From NCBI GenBank assembly GCA_905250125.1, contig CAJNOL010000431.1, positions 57,861-121,860 on the forward strand: DNA of 64,000 bases, written 5' to 3'. The DNA is from Rotaria sordida (taxonomy: Eukaryota > Rotifera > Eurotatoria > Philodinida > Philodinidae). The stretch's first letter is position 1, and each line of letters begins with the position of its first letter. Shown here one piece after another: positions 36,569 through 47,399 of this stretch. The translations under genes and the position numbers were made by a program. Under the pieces are notes generated by a model that worked only from the letters and a program-made list of their open reading frames with translations, had not been told where the DNA came from and made no database searches.

Positions 36569-36640
36569 AGGGTGTGGATGTGGATGTGAAGTTTGAAAAT
36601 GGATCTTCTCTTCATTCATCCACATCCACACCCATACCAT
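36569..36640. repeat. Telomere-like hairpin, inverted loop orientation
   Basis: AGGGTGTGGATGTGGATGTG pairs with CATCCACATCCACACCC. The loop carries GGATCTTCTCTTCATT, the complement of the TGAAGAGAAGATCC loop at 57241, so family members occur in both orientations. Confidence 0.85.
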
Positions 36641-36901
36641 CCGCGACTAGTCAGTGTTATCCGAAATACTTCCTTGATCAGATATACTGACAATCGAGAC
36701 TGTTTTTCCTTGACTCCAGTGAAGAAATTCGTTTAGGAAGTAATTCTTCCAGTAATAAAGTACCATTATTATTCTCATTCATGCTAATTATGTTTTTTTA
36801 TTTTTCGACGATTCAAATACACATCTGAAGGACTGATTTTGTATTTCGATTGAAAATCAAGTATTCGTTTAGAATTATTAGTTAGCGTTTGATCTACAAT
36901 A

Positions 36902-37128
36902 TACAGGGTGGCCCAAAAGTCATGCACGCGAGAAACAATCGAATATCTCTATTACAACTCGAGTAAACGAATTGGTTTTCTTATCAATGATAGAGACATG
37001 TTCAAGCTTTATATCCATTAAGACATGCCTAGAGAGATCCTTTGTCAAGTATCATTATCTATCACAGTAAAAAAATTATACTTTTTCACAGATGAGAAAA
37101 AACCAATATAGTTAACAAAGGGTCTCTC
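36902..37128. mobile_element. Half copy of the mariner-type MITE
   Basis: Begins with an intact end TACAGGGTGGCCCAAAAGTC and contains GATAGAGACATGTTCAAGCT as in the copies at 13562 and 61217. It stops just past the centre (GGGTCTCTCTAG) without the second arm. Confidence 0.75.
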
Positions 37129-37484
37129 TAGAGATAAACACAACGCTTGTGCGTCTATTCACGAGCAAGAAAAGGATGAAAGTGAGAAAAATCCTTTATT
37201 GATCCCTTCTCCAATATAAAGAAGAGGCCTGTCTTCTTGTACTATTAGGAAAAAAACCACCCAAAACCACTGCTAAATCCGGGTAATTGTCTCATCCATT
37301 TTCCCTCTTACATATTGAATATCAAGACCAAAATCTGTTTCATTCAGATCAATCAATTTGTTAATGAATCTTTTTGCAATTAATAATTTTTTTTTTGCAA
37401 CAGAATAGTAAGAAACGGACAATAGGGTAAGGTAGCAGTAAAAAACTTATCATTACGAATCTCAAAGATATTGTGCATCATCAT
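37129..37484. other. Spacer downstream of the secreted-protein gene
   Basis: No feature supported. The downstream (3') side of the gene at 37485-38495 lies here. Confidence 0.35.
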
Positions 37485-38495
37485 CTATCTTTCTGATAAT
37501 GTATATTGAATTGTTGCTGTTGTATCCGAGACCCATTCTTGTGGTGTTGAATATTCTGGAGTTGTCTCTAACGATAACGATATATTTACTGTCATTCCCA
37601 ATTGTAAAGTTGACAAGCCTGTATCTTTGTTTAATAAAAATCCTAAAAATGGAGCTCGCATTTCCAATTCGTTGCCTTTACTACTCCGCGCGTAAGTTAC
37701 AATACCATTGAATGGCCCAGGTGCACAATCTTTAGAAAAACAAACATAATGATTATCATATGGAGTAGGTAACGCATATGGTCCATCTAAACATCTTTTG
37801 ATTTCATCTAGAGTTGGCTTCTGACTCCAATAAATATATACAGTCGAATAAGCTTGAGCAGCAGGACGAATTAGAAACTTATTTTGTTTATTTTCTTCTT
37901 TCACATAACTTGTTTCATTACTATTATTAGTTCCATGATCAGCATAGGAACCTTGATTGTATGTACCATTGTAAAATTCAATTCTAAATCTTCCATCAAA
38001 TCCTGGTGCAGTTGGATAAAAACCATCTTCATTTAACCAAATACCTGTTGTATCATTCATATCAAGATTAATTATTGTTTTTATATAAAACCTTCCAGCT
38101 GAGGGTGTTGATGGATCACTCGGGTTAAATGGATCCGATCCAACTGAAGTCTTACCAATGACTCCATCATCAACCACACGATAATATATGTAGAATGATG
38201 AATCATCGTGAGCTATTTTAAATTCAACTATGTTTACATTTGGATTATAAATATGTTTTGGTATATCAGTTTGTTTCTTAGAATCTGTATCATGACAATC
38301 TGGAATTTTTAATGAAGGAAACCATGGACTTTCTTGATAAACTGTACCATTTATATTATCCACTGGATCAGTATATGATCGAACATCTAACCAGTCATCA
38401 AAATTACCATCAATTATTATATTACGATTTATTGGATCAGATTTCAAAATCTGTATTACAGAATAAATAAGTAATATTCGATTAAACACATTCAT
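37485..38495 (-). CDS. Secreted protein with CBM9/DOMON-like beta-sandwich
   Basis: A single uninterrupted frame of 336 aa. The first 19 residues (MNVFNRILLIYSVIQILKS) form a convincing signal peptide. Next comes NIIIDGNFDDWLDV, and later EFKIAHDDSSFYIYYRVVDD, the usual opening and core strand of the CBM9 / DOMON-like sugar- or haem-binding fold. The remainder alternates beta-type segments with N-glycosylation sites (NGT, NDT, NNS, NET, NIS). No enzyme motif is visible. I expect an extracellular binding protein. The gene has no intron, unlike most genes here, and CBM9-like modules of this form are mostly bacterial, so horizontal origin is plausible but untested. The start is the only ATG before the signal peptide. 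Confidence 0.8.
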   Translation of the reverse strand: MNVFNRILLIYSVIQILKSDPINRNIIIDGNFDDWLDVRSYTDPVDNINGTVYQESPWFPSLKIPDCHDTDSKKQTDIPKHIYNPNVNIVEFKIAHDDSSFYIYYRVVDDGVIGKTSVGSDPFNPSDPSTPSAGRFYIKTIINLDMNDTTGIWLNEDGFYPTAPGFDGRFRIEFYNGTYNQGSYADHGTNNSNETSYVKEENKQNKFLIRPAAQAYSTVYIYWSQKPTLDEIKRCLDGPYALPTPYDNHYVCFSKDCAPGPFNGIVTYARSSKGNELEMRAPFLGFLLNKDTGLSTLQLGMTVNISLSLETTPEYSTPQEWVSDTTATIQYTLSER

Positions 38496-39921
38496 TTTTA
38501 TTGTAAGCTACTTGAAGAATGAAATGAAGAAAATCACATAAACATGCTTTTATATGAGAAACCAAAATTATTAATGTTAAAGTGTACCTTAGTTGTTGTC
38601 TAAACAGATAAATAATTTTTCATTATGTTTGGTTATGTCAGTAACACAAGACTAGAGAGGTTTGCTTTTGAGATTGTGTATGTTTATGATAAGAAACGAA
38701 CAGGTATGGAAGAGAAAAAATGGTATGATGATAAGAAACTACAAGGTAATTGTTTACTTACTAACCTCACAAAAATATTTTGTCATTGTCTCTATGCTTA
38801 TCATCAACTTTCATATTCACAACAATTATCTTCATTCTCGAGCATCTTCACTAAGGATGAAAAGAATACCTTATCTGTTGATGATGAATAACAATGCATA
38901 TCACAGATTTTAGCATGAATATAATGACATTAGAAGCATAGTAATAGCTATAGGTATTCCATTTTGACTACCTTTAAGGTCTAGATGATGATAGATGAAT
39001 CTGACATTGATATTAATCGATAGATCTCATTGAGCTTTATGTTTCACATTCGGTTTCAGAGTTAATACACGTTTTGAACGAATGTTAGACCAACATACTA
39101 CGTAGTTTAGAAAAACGCGTTTTGGAGCTTTTACAAGGTCGTCTATTAATGAGAAGATGCTAAAAATATGTCTAATCGATAGCATTGTCGATTCGATTCT
39201 TAACAGAGCATTATCTTGTTCATCTAAATCGATAGATGAATATTTGACGTAAAATTTCAATCCACTGCTAACTTACATAATTGTCACAACAATGCTAGTA
39301 AATAGATATTTAATAAATTACAGGAAGAAACAGCAGACAATACGAGTCATAGTTGTACTTCCCAATATCGTTCTTATTTTAAAAGGGCATAACGTATTTT
39401 TCCATTAAAAGTTTATCATGAATAACACCTGAGTCACTTTTTCAGATGGAATATGTACGATACGAATATCTCAGATCGTCAATATTGAACAGTCGTCCTA
39501 TTGTACAATGTTTAACATTACGAAATACCCAGTGAAAAATATTCCAAAAACAACCAGTTAAGAACGCGTTCCAAAATGAAACGGTGGAGAACGGATTCCT
39601 TTTTTTAGAATCACTGTTTTTTTTCTTAAAAAAGTTTCTTACTTTTTCAGAACGGGTTCTTAACCAGTTCAGTTGAGAACAACGAAGAACCCATGTCCCA
39701 GTTTCTAAAGCGTTTTCCTTTCTTAAGGCCTCCCCCTCCACCCGAAAAATAACTTTTTCATAGAATATGCAAACCACATGAAATTTTCAGAATATGTTAG
39801 AGCTCTAGTGAGGATACCATGGTAAAATTTTGAGCTTGATCCCAAGAGGCTTTCTGAAGATACTGATCAAACAACAGTAAAAAATACCTATTTTTGTCTC
39901 CCAAATTTCTCTGTCAGATTT
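38496..39921. other. Intergenic region without a supported gene
   Basis: Short frames at 38625-38891 (+) and 39027-39777 (-) lack domains; the latter contain degenerate GAACGNGTTCT repeats at about 39560-39715. Nothing firm. Confidence 0.35.
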
Positions 39922-40222
39922 CAGTCTATGTGTTTAATTGTTTTTCTGCTTGATAGAGCATATCAGACTGCAGAGAATAACAAAGTCCTTTTTCTTGAAA
40001 TCATACTTTTTTTTTATGAAAAACCGATATCACAAGTTCAACGATTCAAAAAACTCTACGAAAATGTCTAAAAAAATCAAAGTTTTTGCAGAGTTTTTTG
40101 AGTCGTTGAACTTGTGATATTAGTTTATCAAAAAAAAAGTAAGGCTTCAAGAAAAAGGACTCTGTTATTCTCTGCAGTCTGATATGCTCTATCAACCAGA
40201 AAAACCATTAAACACATAGACT
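39922..40222. mobile_element. 300-bp palindromic MITE
   Basis: Left arm AGTCTATGTGTTTAAT, then GATAGAGCATATCAGACTGC; right arm its complement ending ATTAAACACATAGACT. The centre is near 40070 (ACAAGTTCAACGA against TCGTTGAACTTGT). No target duplication identified. No coding sequence. Confidence 0.85.
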
Positions 40223-41351
40223 GGATTATGAGCACATTCAGTAAATTATGGAACATGATCTTCATGGATAAGAAACCTTTCTCTAATCTGACGAACCCGT
40301 TCTCTTCTGGTATTTTTTTGAAATATTTTTCGCTGGGTTAGGAAATACACACCAACCAGGGAAGAAGATTTCAATTTATCCTAACTTCAAAGCCACTAAT
40401 TAGTGGAAGTACCAAAGGATTTTGTGTATAACGGTTAAAAATTATATATTCATTCTTTTGCATTTTTGAATCGTATAATAGCAATTGGATCTATGTTAAT
40501 GAGTATTCTTTTTACTTTAAATTGTTAAGATAATGTGTATACTTAAAAACAATTTTTCCATTTGATATAAAGCAAAGACATTCACATTGTCCTCTGTTGC
40601 CCCTTTACAATAATTTACTTTTGAGTTCAAAAAGATTAGTTTATATGTCTTTTAAAACTACCGAATTTCGTCTTCATCGCTTTGGAACAAGATGCAATAC
40701 AACAAAACGAAACATGTCCCATCGTTTTTACATATTTCTTTTATCTTTTTTCGTGAGACCTTCTGTAAGATACCTGTCAATCTTCTATATATCTCATTTA
40801 TGCACAAATGATATATTAATTACCTATTATCGGTACGACTTAAATAGAGTAAAGTTGATCATTGTGTTCCCTGCTCTGATAACTCGCAGAAAAATGCTAA
40901 ACAATCAAATCTTACAAATTACGATATTCAAGATGTAATTTTAGCATGGATATTGATGCTGCCAAATAACCTAATTATGCTGATTTTTTTAAACGTAAAA
41001 AAGAAGAATGAATGAAAAAACAATAAGACAACAAATTTAAAAGAATCGCCAGTTCTTTTCTTACAATCAACTAAGAAATCGCCAAAAAGTATCATGCACT
41101 ACGACTAATATAAGTATTGATGAATCTTAAACTATAAAAGAAATCAATAATTAGTAGCAGTATTTTTTTAAAGATATTTTCTACCTTCAACATGTTTGAA
41201 AGTTGTAAAAATTCAAAAAAAAAAGAAATTTCTTAATTATATCTTTCTTAAACTATTTCCTTTTCATCAATGAAACGAGGAACTCAATGTCCTTGTCAAT
41301 CATATTGCTGTAGCTTTCTCAATTGTTAAAGACAATTGAAGAGATGGTGAA
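40223..41351. other. AT-rich spacer
   Basis: No exon, repeat or RNA gene supported. Confidence 0.35.
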
Positions 41352-41430
41352 TAGGGTGTGGAAGGGTGGGCGGGGTGTGGGTGTAATCGTAGTATTCTCC
41401 CGCTCCCACACTCACACCCACCCCACGCGC
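41352..41430. repeat. Telomere-like hairpin, G-rich variant
   Basis: AGGGTGTGGAAGGGTGGGCG, then GGGTGTGGGTGT, loop AATCGTAGTATTCTCC, right arm CCCACACTCACACCCACCCC. The runs of three and four G make it the most G-rich member. Confidence 0.85.
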
Positions 41431-41802
41431 ACTATCTATATTTTCTTTTGATAATAAGAGCATAAATGCTGTATATTAAAATTCGAATTATTTTTCAAAA
41501 CGAGTGTGTATTGCTTAGTGTATAGATGTATTATATCCTACGGTTTTTAGAAATGAGTAGTGAATCATCATTCACCAGCCGACGGATCACTATCAATGTC
41601 GAGAAATTTAATAATAGAGGACACTACAAGTTGTACATTTAATATTTATTGGCTTGAACGTGTGCTTTTGTCTATTGTGGTGACATACTAAACGCAACTA
41701 TATAAAGAAGAAATTGTCACGTTTAGAATAAAAAGACAAACAATATTCTCAGTTGTCGGTAAACATTCTTCTTATTCATATTACATTAAGATTTATTCAG
41801 AA

Positions 41803-42577
41803 ATGAAACGTACTCGACAAGTCAAAGAACATTCTTTGACCATTGAATACGTAAAAAGCGAACAAATCGAAACACAAAATATGTGTTCGATTCAAAATAA
41901 AGAAAACTCAATGCTCGAAGCTATTCAATCTGACTCAAACGATAAAATTCGGGTAAGAATTTATATTTGAAATCATGGAAAATAGATTTGGTTTACTTTT
42001 TTAGTTACTTAATGACTTGATTGATCATGCTACAAACGTAGATGAATTAATTGAACATCACAAAAAGCGATGCTTGATTTATTATGAAGAACATAGATAC
42101 AAGGGTTAGTTAAAATCATTTAGATTTGTTCCAAATTCATTCTATTATTTTAGATGCTTTGCATGACATTGAAATCTTAGATCGATATGGCTACATAGAT
42201 GAATCATTATTAATGATAAAATGGTATATCATTCTATTGTCTTGTTTATACACAATTATGTATATATACTTTTTGACAGGATATGCAGCATTCATTGTCA
42301 CACAGGAGAAATTCGTAGTTCGATTTTGAAAAGTCTCAATGTAGAAAGTAAGTCTCTATTTTCAACATGATAGATATACTTAAAAGTGCTTGTTTTTTAG
42401 TTGTGAACAACATTGATGAAGCTATTTATCTATTGAATTGCATAAGTGAAGCAAAAGTGGACAAGCTCATTCAACGTAAGTGTCAACAAATGTCTTATGA
42501 TGATTGTTTGATAAGAACTTCCATTTTTAGGTAATTCTAAAGGACGTTCATCCAAGAGAATCAAGCGTTTAAATTAA
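41803..42577 (+). CDS. Small basic protein of unknown function, six exons
   Basis: Exons 41803-41952, 42005-42104, 42154-42223, 42280-42347, 42401-42475 and 42531-42577 each end or begin at GT-AG sites, with introns of 49-56 bp. Phases match at all five junctions and the sum is 510 bp, giving 169 aa and a TAA stop. So many phase-consistent tiny introns are strong evidence of a real gene, although no single exon is long enough to stand out. The protein starts MKRTRQVKEHSLTIEYVKSE and ends in a Lys/Arg-rich tail (SSKRIKRLN) that could be a nuclear localisation signal. The middle (LIDHATNVDELIEHHKKRCL, then YYEEHRYKDALHDIEILDR) is helical and resembles one or two TPR-like hairpins. No domain is firmly recognised. 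A basic nuclear protein is a guess. It may be lineage-restricted. Confidence 0.75.
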
Positions 42578-43651
42578 CAAAACTAGGAAACTAAACAAAT
42601 GATGACGTGTACTGCACGCTAAAATTGAACTTGTGATTTTTCTTGTTTGTATTTCATGTCTTATTGCCATATAGTTCAGTGTTTGTTTATTGTTGGTTTC
42701 GTAGTTAGTTTTTGATTTTTTTGATTGTTATTATATAGTACTGATGTATGAGTGTATTGTCATCAAGCGCCTCACACATGATGGTCTAAAATCAAAAGAA
42801 TCATATTCATTGTAATGAAAATAAAAATTAATTTGTAGAAATTAATTTATTATAGCAACCATTGAAGTCAATTAAGAGAAATAAAACCTCAATGGTATAT
42901 TCAACAGGACATTTTCATTTTCCGCAAGATATTCCATCTATTGATCAACAATCAATAATAATTAACTTGAACATGAAGTATTTTATATTTTCAATTTTTA
43001 TTTATTATAAACATATTTTCATAACATTTTCAAGTTCAATTGCTCATCACTGTCAACGAGTAGCGTAATAAACACAAATTTTTGTGGCACATCATTATTC
43101 TTTTGAAAATAAATTATTCGTGTAAACAACGCATTAAACTAAATTTTTATTATTGATTGAAGCAAATCAAAAATTTGATGAAAATTTCTTTGTAGTTTGA
43201 ACAAAAAATGAAAGAAAATTTTTCATTTGAATATTCATCAAACAAAGGATATTATTGATTTAATATTCATATTCGTAGGAGTTCTGATAGTAAAAACGTG
43301 CGAAAGAGTCATGATCTTAATTTTTTTTTTGTAGATATTCTAATTAGATTTTCTGTTTATATCTTGACAAACGCCGTTTGCAATGACAACATTCAGCATA
43401 TGTCTTTCTACTTTTTTTTAATATTGAATATTTCCATTAAAATATCAAGCATATATTTTATATAGGTCATTTTTGTCTTGACGATAGATAGTTCGAAAAA
43501 AACAAATCATTCTTGCATTTATATTGAAGTTTATACAGATGTAGCACAAAACTTTCAGAAATTTTATCCATAACGTCATCGTAATCATGTGATTCTCTTC
43601 TTATTCTTGCGATTTACAAGAAGAAATATTCGATTAAGGAGAAAAGATAAA
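42578..43651. other. AT-rich spacer
   Basis: About 1.07 kb between the small basic protein gene and the transporter locus. Only short, low-complexity frames are present. Confidence 0.35.
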
Positions 43652-43680
43652 TACAGGGTGGCGCAAAAGTTGCGGGTTAG
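43652..43680. mobile_element. Single mariner-type MITE end beside the assembly gap
   Basis: TACAGGGTGGCGCAAAAGTT is the same terminal motif as at 36902 (TACAGGGTGGCCCAAAAGT). It points rightward into the transporter's 3' region; its partner end is not visible and may be within the N run. Confidence 0.6.
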
Positions 43681-45644
43681 TTAGTCTTTGATTTTGAATA
43701 ACTCTTGATATGAATAAGATAGAGAGCTGTGGCTTTCATCATTCGAAAGAGAGTATGTGACTGCATAGTTCCATGTATTACTNNNNNNNNNNNNNNNNNN
43801 NNNNNNNNNNNNNNNNNNNNNNNNNNNNNNNNNNNNNNNNNNNNNNNNNNNNNNNNNNNNNNNNNNNNNNNNNNNNNNNNNNCCACCAATTACAAGAGTT
43901 ACAGCAAGATACTTGACAACCAAGTTATCAAGTGTTATCAAAATAATATAACCAACTATGGTGACGGAGAGCCAGAAAATGATGAACATACTACGATGAG
44001 CATATTTGTCAGACACATAGGCTGTGATCATCGTAGTCAGAAAAGCGAATACATAGGGCGGTGCACTGAGCAGTTGGGCCTGATAAGTGACGAAACCAAG
44101 ACTCTGAATGATAGTTGGCGAGAAAAAGGACAGTGAATAGTTAGGGACAACTATACCGATATAGCACAAAGACCAAGCATAGACTTTCCATGTCGATAGT
44201 GCGGCCCAGACTTGTTTCCAACTGAAATGCTCGCTAGCTCCAGCTCCTGCATCAGTTTGCAGTCGAGCCATGACACGATTGTATTCAGACTCCGTCAGAA
44301 ATTTTGGCCGATCAGAAGGAAAATCGTTGATAAAGAAGAAGGACAGGGCTCCAACAACCACTGTGGCGATGCCTTCTAGGTAGAATATCCAACGCCAACC
44401 TTCTTGTCCACCTATACCAGCCATCTTAGTGATACCATAGGCGAGTACACCACCGAAGGCTCCAGAAAGAGCAGCAGCCGAGAAAAAAATACTTATACGC
44501 CACGAGAGCTCGCGTCTCTTGTACCAACTCGAGAGATAGTAGTTGACACCTATCAGATTGGAACATAAGTTCTGTACGTTTGGATCAATATAATGCTATT
44601 GCCAATATAAAACTACATTTTAAAAAAAGTAATTATATATGCTGATAGCACTCGGAATCCTCTATCACCCTCTGTATTTAGGTCTTGACTTGAATTTATC
44701 TGCTGAAAAATATTTCGAATACAGTGAAGACACCCTCACCAACATTGACAATGTTCAAAATACTTCTCGGCAAATAAGTTCAAACCAATATCTAAATATA
44801 CAGGGTGATAGAGCATTTCATGAGCTCTCAGAATATATAATTAGTTTTCTAAAAAACGGATTACTGTATAGATAAAAATTTCAAAAACACATGAGAAAGG
44901 AACAAAAAATGGAGTTCGTGAGAATTTGAGAGTGAGGATGTCTTCACTGTATTCGAAATATTTTTCAGCAAATAAATACGAGTCAAGACCTAAATATACA
45001 AGATGATAGAGAATTCCGAGCACTATCAGAATACATAATTAATTTCCTTAAAATGTAGTTTTATATTGGCAATATAATTCGGCTGATTCAAACGTGCAGA
45101 ACTTATGTTCCAATCTAATAGATAGAACAAATCACTGAAAAATAGGCTCTAACTGTTTTTTCTTCACTATACCTGGAAAGAGACCCGATTCCGCAGCACC
45201 CAAAAACAGGCGACATGCAAGAAGACCTCCAAAAGAATTTACCAAACCCATCAACGTCATCACGATGCCCCATGCTACCATGATAATTGGTATCCATCGA
45301 CTAGGTCGGAGTCGTTTGAGTATTAGATTCGAGGGAATCTCGAACAGAACGTAGAGAATGAAGAACACACTCAGACATGCATTGTATTGAGTACTGCTCA
45401 GCTTCAGCGACACTGTTAAACCATCAAGTTTCGCCTGACCAATATTCACTCGATCAAGAAAACTCAGTAGATAGAGGAATGTCATAGTTGGAATCAGGTG
45501 CCAATCCAATTTGCGCAGGAGTTCTTTATCTCCTGGATCATGTTCCTTGTCATTGACGAAAACAATATTCACTTCGTTCATGATAGAGTTTGTCATGACA
45601 GTGGTCGATAGACTTTTCTTCTCACTAACACTGAGATCGCTCAT
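43681..45644 (-). CDS. Major facilitator transporter, ACS-type (allantoate/pantothenate-like), 3' part lost
   Basis: Exon 1 is 45644-45173 and exon 2 begins at 44549; the junction CCAG|GT...AG|GTGTCAAC restores PGVNYYLSSWYKRREL, a family-typical stretch. Anion:cation symporter (ACS) members import organic anions such as allantoate, nicotinate or pantothenate with protons. Seen: LDRVNIGQAKL after the first membrane segment, then FEIPSNLILKRLRPSRW, GAAESGLFPG, and nine or so hydrophobic helices before the N run at 43783-43882. The remaining helices should follow, but the sequence after the gap does not match the family, so the gene is either misassembled or broken by the adjacent MITE end. Codon use is more G+C-rich than that of its neighbours. 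The closest relatives I know are fungal and bacterial, which makes it a good transfer candidate. Confidence 0.85.
43783..43882. other. Assembly gap, 100 N
   Basis: A run of exactly 100 N within the second exon of the transporter. The true missing length is unknown. Confidence 0.99.
44550..45122. mobile_element. Palindromic element filling a transporter intron
   Basis: The intron is 44550-45172. Its ends CAGATTGGAACATAAGTTCTG (44554 onward) and CAGAACTTATGTTCCAATCT (45096-45117) are complementary. Inner arms CAATATAAAACTACATTTTA and TATTTAGGTCTTGACT are mirrored at 45044-45073 and 44979-44997. A third partial copy begins TACAGGGTGATAGAGC at 44798. Without the element, the intron would be about 50 bp, the normal local size. 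The splice acceptor now used (GATAG) coincides with the element's edge. Confidence 0.75.
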
Positions 45645-46551
45645 AGTATCTATAGAATATGGCTGTTATCAGCAGTGACCACTCGACACTAGTAATTTTG
45701 TATATGTGCGCGTGAAAACAGGAATATTAAGAGAAAAATAGATAACATCGCCCAAAAGTGCAACTCCGATCCTGATAATTTTCATCAAGGTGTTATCAAA
45801 CCGTTTTATCTCGCTCTCTTTGGTGACTAATAACAAAATGTGCTTGACGGTGAGACTTTTTCGCTTTGCTTGAAGCATTGATATGATAAGCAACTAAAAC
45901 AATATTCAATGTAATGACCGATACAGAAAAATGAGAAACTAATGCTCAGCGATATGGCGTAGTGCTAGACAGGACATCATAATGGTTGTGGATGCCAATG
46001 AAGAGGAGTTTCAGACTCAGACATCCACACTCACATCCATTCATACTAAGTTAAAACGTGTCGCCTCTCGAATATTGATTGAGAGTGGCATTTTCTCGAC
46101 TAATAAATTATCGAGAAATAATCTAAAAAAAATTATTGTGGAAATATTTATTTTTCTTACAATCAACCGTGTTGCTTATATATGACTGTGCGTGCGTAAC
46201 AAAACCGGTGAATGAATAGTGAACAAACAAAATGTGACAAATTCATATACAACACATTCTAAGCGCAACACATTGTTATGCTGGGATGCACGACACAATA
46301 ACTCACAACATATAAATGCGACACATTTTATGTTAGAGTGTTATGACGTTCTACTCAGCACGACGATATCTACCAACTCACTAAAAGAATTAGTTTTTTA
46401 TTTTACGGATCAATAAGATCACCGGCCGAAAATTCGACATAGACTTAATTTTCAACTTGATGTAAGATTTTAATAAATCGAAATAATAGATGAATATCGT
46501 CTAGAAAAACTTATCAATTGAATAACAGTCAAGTGAATGCATTTTGACAAG
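45645..46551. other. Intergenic region upstream of the transporter
   Basis: No gene supported; contains the hairpin at 45982-46043. Confidence 0.35.
45982..46043. repeat. Telomere-like hairpin, diverged
   Basis: GGTTGTGGATGCCAATGAAG, then AGGAGTTTCAGACTCAGAC, then ATCCACACTCACATCCATTC. The AATGAAGAGGAG loop matches the family consensus AATGAAGAGAAG. Confidence 0.7.
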
Positions 46552-46612
46552 GTGCGGATATGGATGCTCAGTGTTTGTCTTTTTATCATTTGCAAGCATC
46601 CACACACATTGA
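46552..46612. repeat. Telomere-like hairpin, diverged
   Basis: GGTGCGGATATGGATGCTC and GCAAGCATCCACACACATT flank a T-rich loop. Weak but aligned with the family at both arms. Confidence 0.55.
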
Positions 46613-46664
46613 AATAAATGAGGATTCAAACTGAACCACTTTATTTCAGTTTTGAATTGAAGAA

Positions 46665-47368
46665 TTCATTCAGCGTCATTCGCATTACAAATCTCGCCAT
46701 TTGTTGCATATATTTAATCTCTAGTATATTGACATCTTCCAACGCTTGTATTTCTTTCCATATACAATATGCTGCTTCTTATATGGTATTTCTTAAGCGT
46801 TTTGGTTCATTGTCGCAGATAAATTGTGTTAGATATTGAATATCGTCTATGTAAAATTCAAACATATCCAGTATCGTGGAGCCTGATGCGCAGAATAGGG
46901 TGATTGCCAATGCTTCAAATTGTGATGGATAGTGTTGACGAACAAATTCCCGACCGTCTAGCATGCTTATTACAATCCATGATCCTACAGGGTGAAAAAG
47001 TGAATTGAGTTTAATTGGATATTTTCGACTAATTTATACTATCCTTTTATCAGATAGTGGCATTGTTTTCTATAGCCAAAAGTGCCAATGAATACTGTTG
47101 GGGTCGGAAACGCATGGATCAAAGTCGTAGCGTTGTTATTTACCCTTTTCATGGTACCATACAAGTAGCGTTCATCGACATCGAAGGTCGATTCACTGGG
47201 CCCTAGACTGGCGGGATGATGACAAGCAGATGATTGTATTTTCCTGGTCATTTGTGCCATAAAAATGGTCATGTGTCTCATAAAAATGGTCATTTGTGCC
47301 ATAGAAATAGTCATTTTTGCCAAGTCCGTGTTACAGACAGAAAGACAAACAGATGGACACATAGACAC
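46665..47368 (-). pseudogene. Possible decayed gene, two segments
   Basis: Minus-strand segment 46964-46779 reads REFVRQHYPSQFEALAITLF, then DDIQYLTQFICDNEPKRL, and continues after one TAA through 38 more plausible codons. It is preceded by a good acceptor (CACCCTGTAG). Upstream, 47245-47040 has the protein-like TLIHAFPTPTVFIGTFGYRK. The pieces look like exons of one gene but include an in-frame stop, and I find no start. I do not recognise the family. Confidence 0.3.
47248..47322. repeat. 21-bp tandem repeat, about 3.5 units
   Basis: Units TCATTTGTGCCATAAAAATGG, with variants GTGTCTCAT and ATAGAAATAG. On the minus strand one frame reads repeated MTIFMAQ, but with no sign of a real protein around it. 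Confidence 0.7.
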
Positions 47369-47399
47369 AGGTGAATTACGGTTTCTAGACCCTAGCCTT

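Noticed and set aside
39027..39777. Minus-strand frames upstream of the 300-bp palindrome
   Set aside because: Composition is partly protein-like, but the sequence holds degenerate GAACGGGTTCT-type repeats and no domain or splicing supports a gene.
43681..44136. Frames spanning the N run, ending SNTWNYAVTYSLSNDE or in another frame
   Set aside because: The translation across N is meaningless, and the residues after the gap do not fit the transporter family.
47248..47322. Possible CRISPR-like or coding tandem repeat
   Set aside because: Units are contiguous 21-mers without spacers; the MTIFMAQ translation is isolated. It is a plain minisatellite in a eukaryotic genome.
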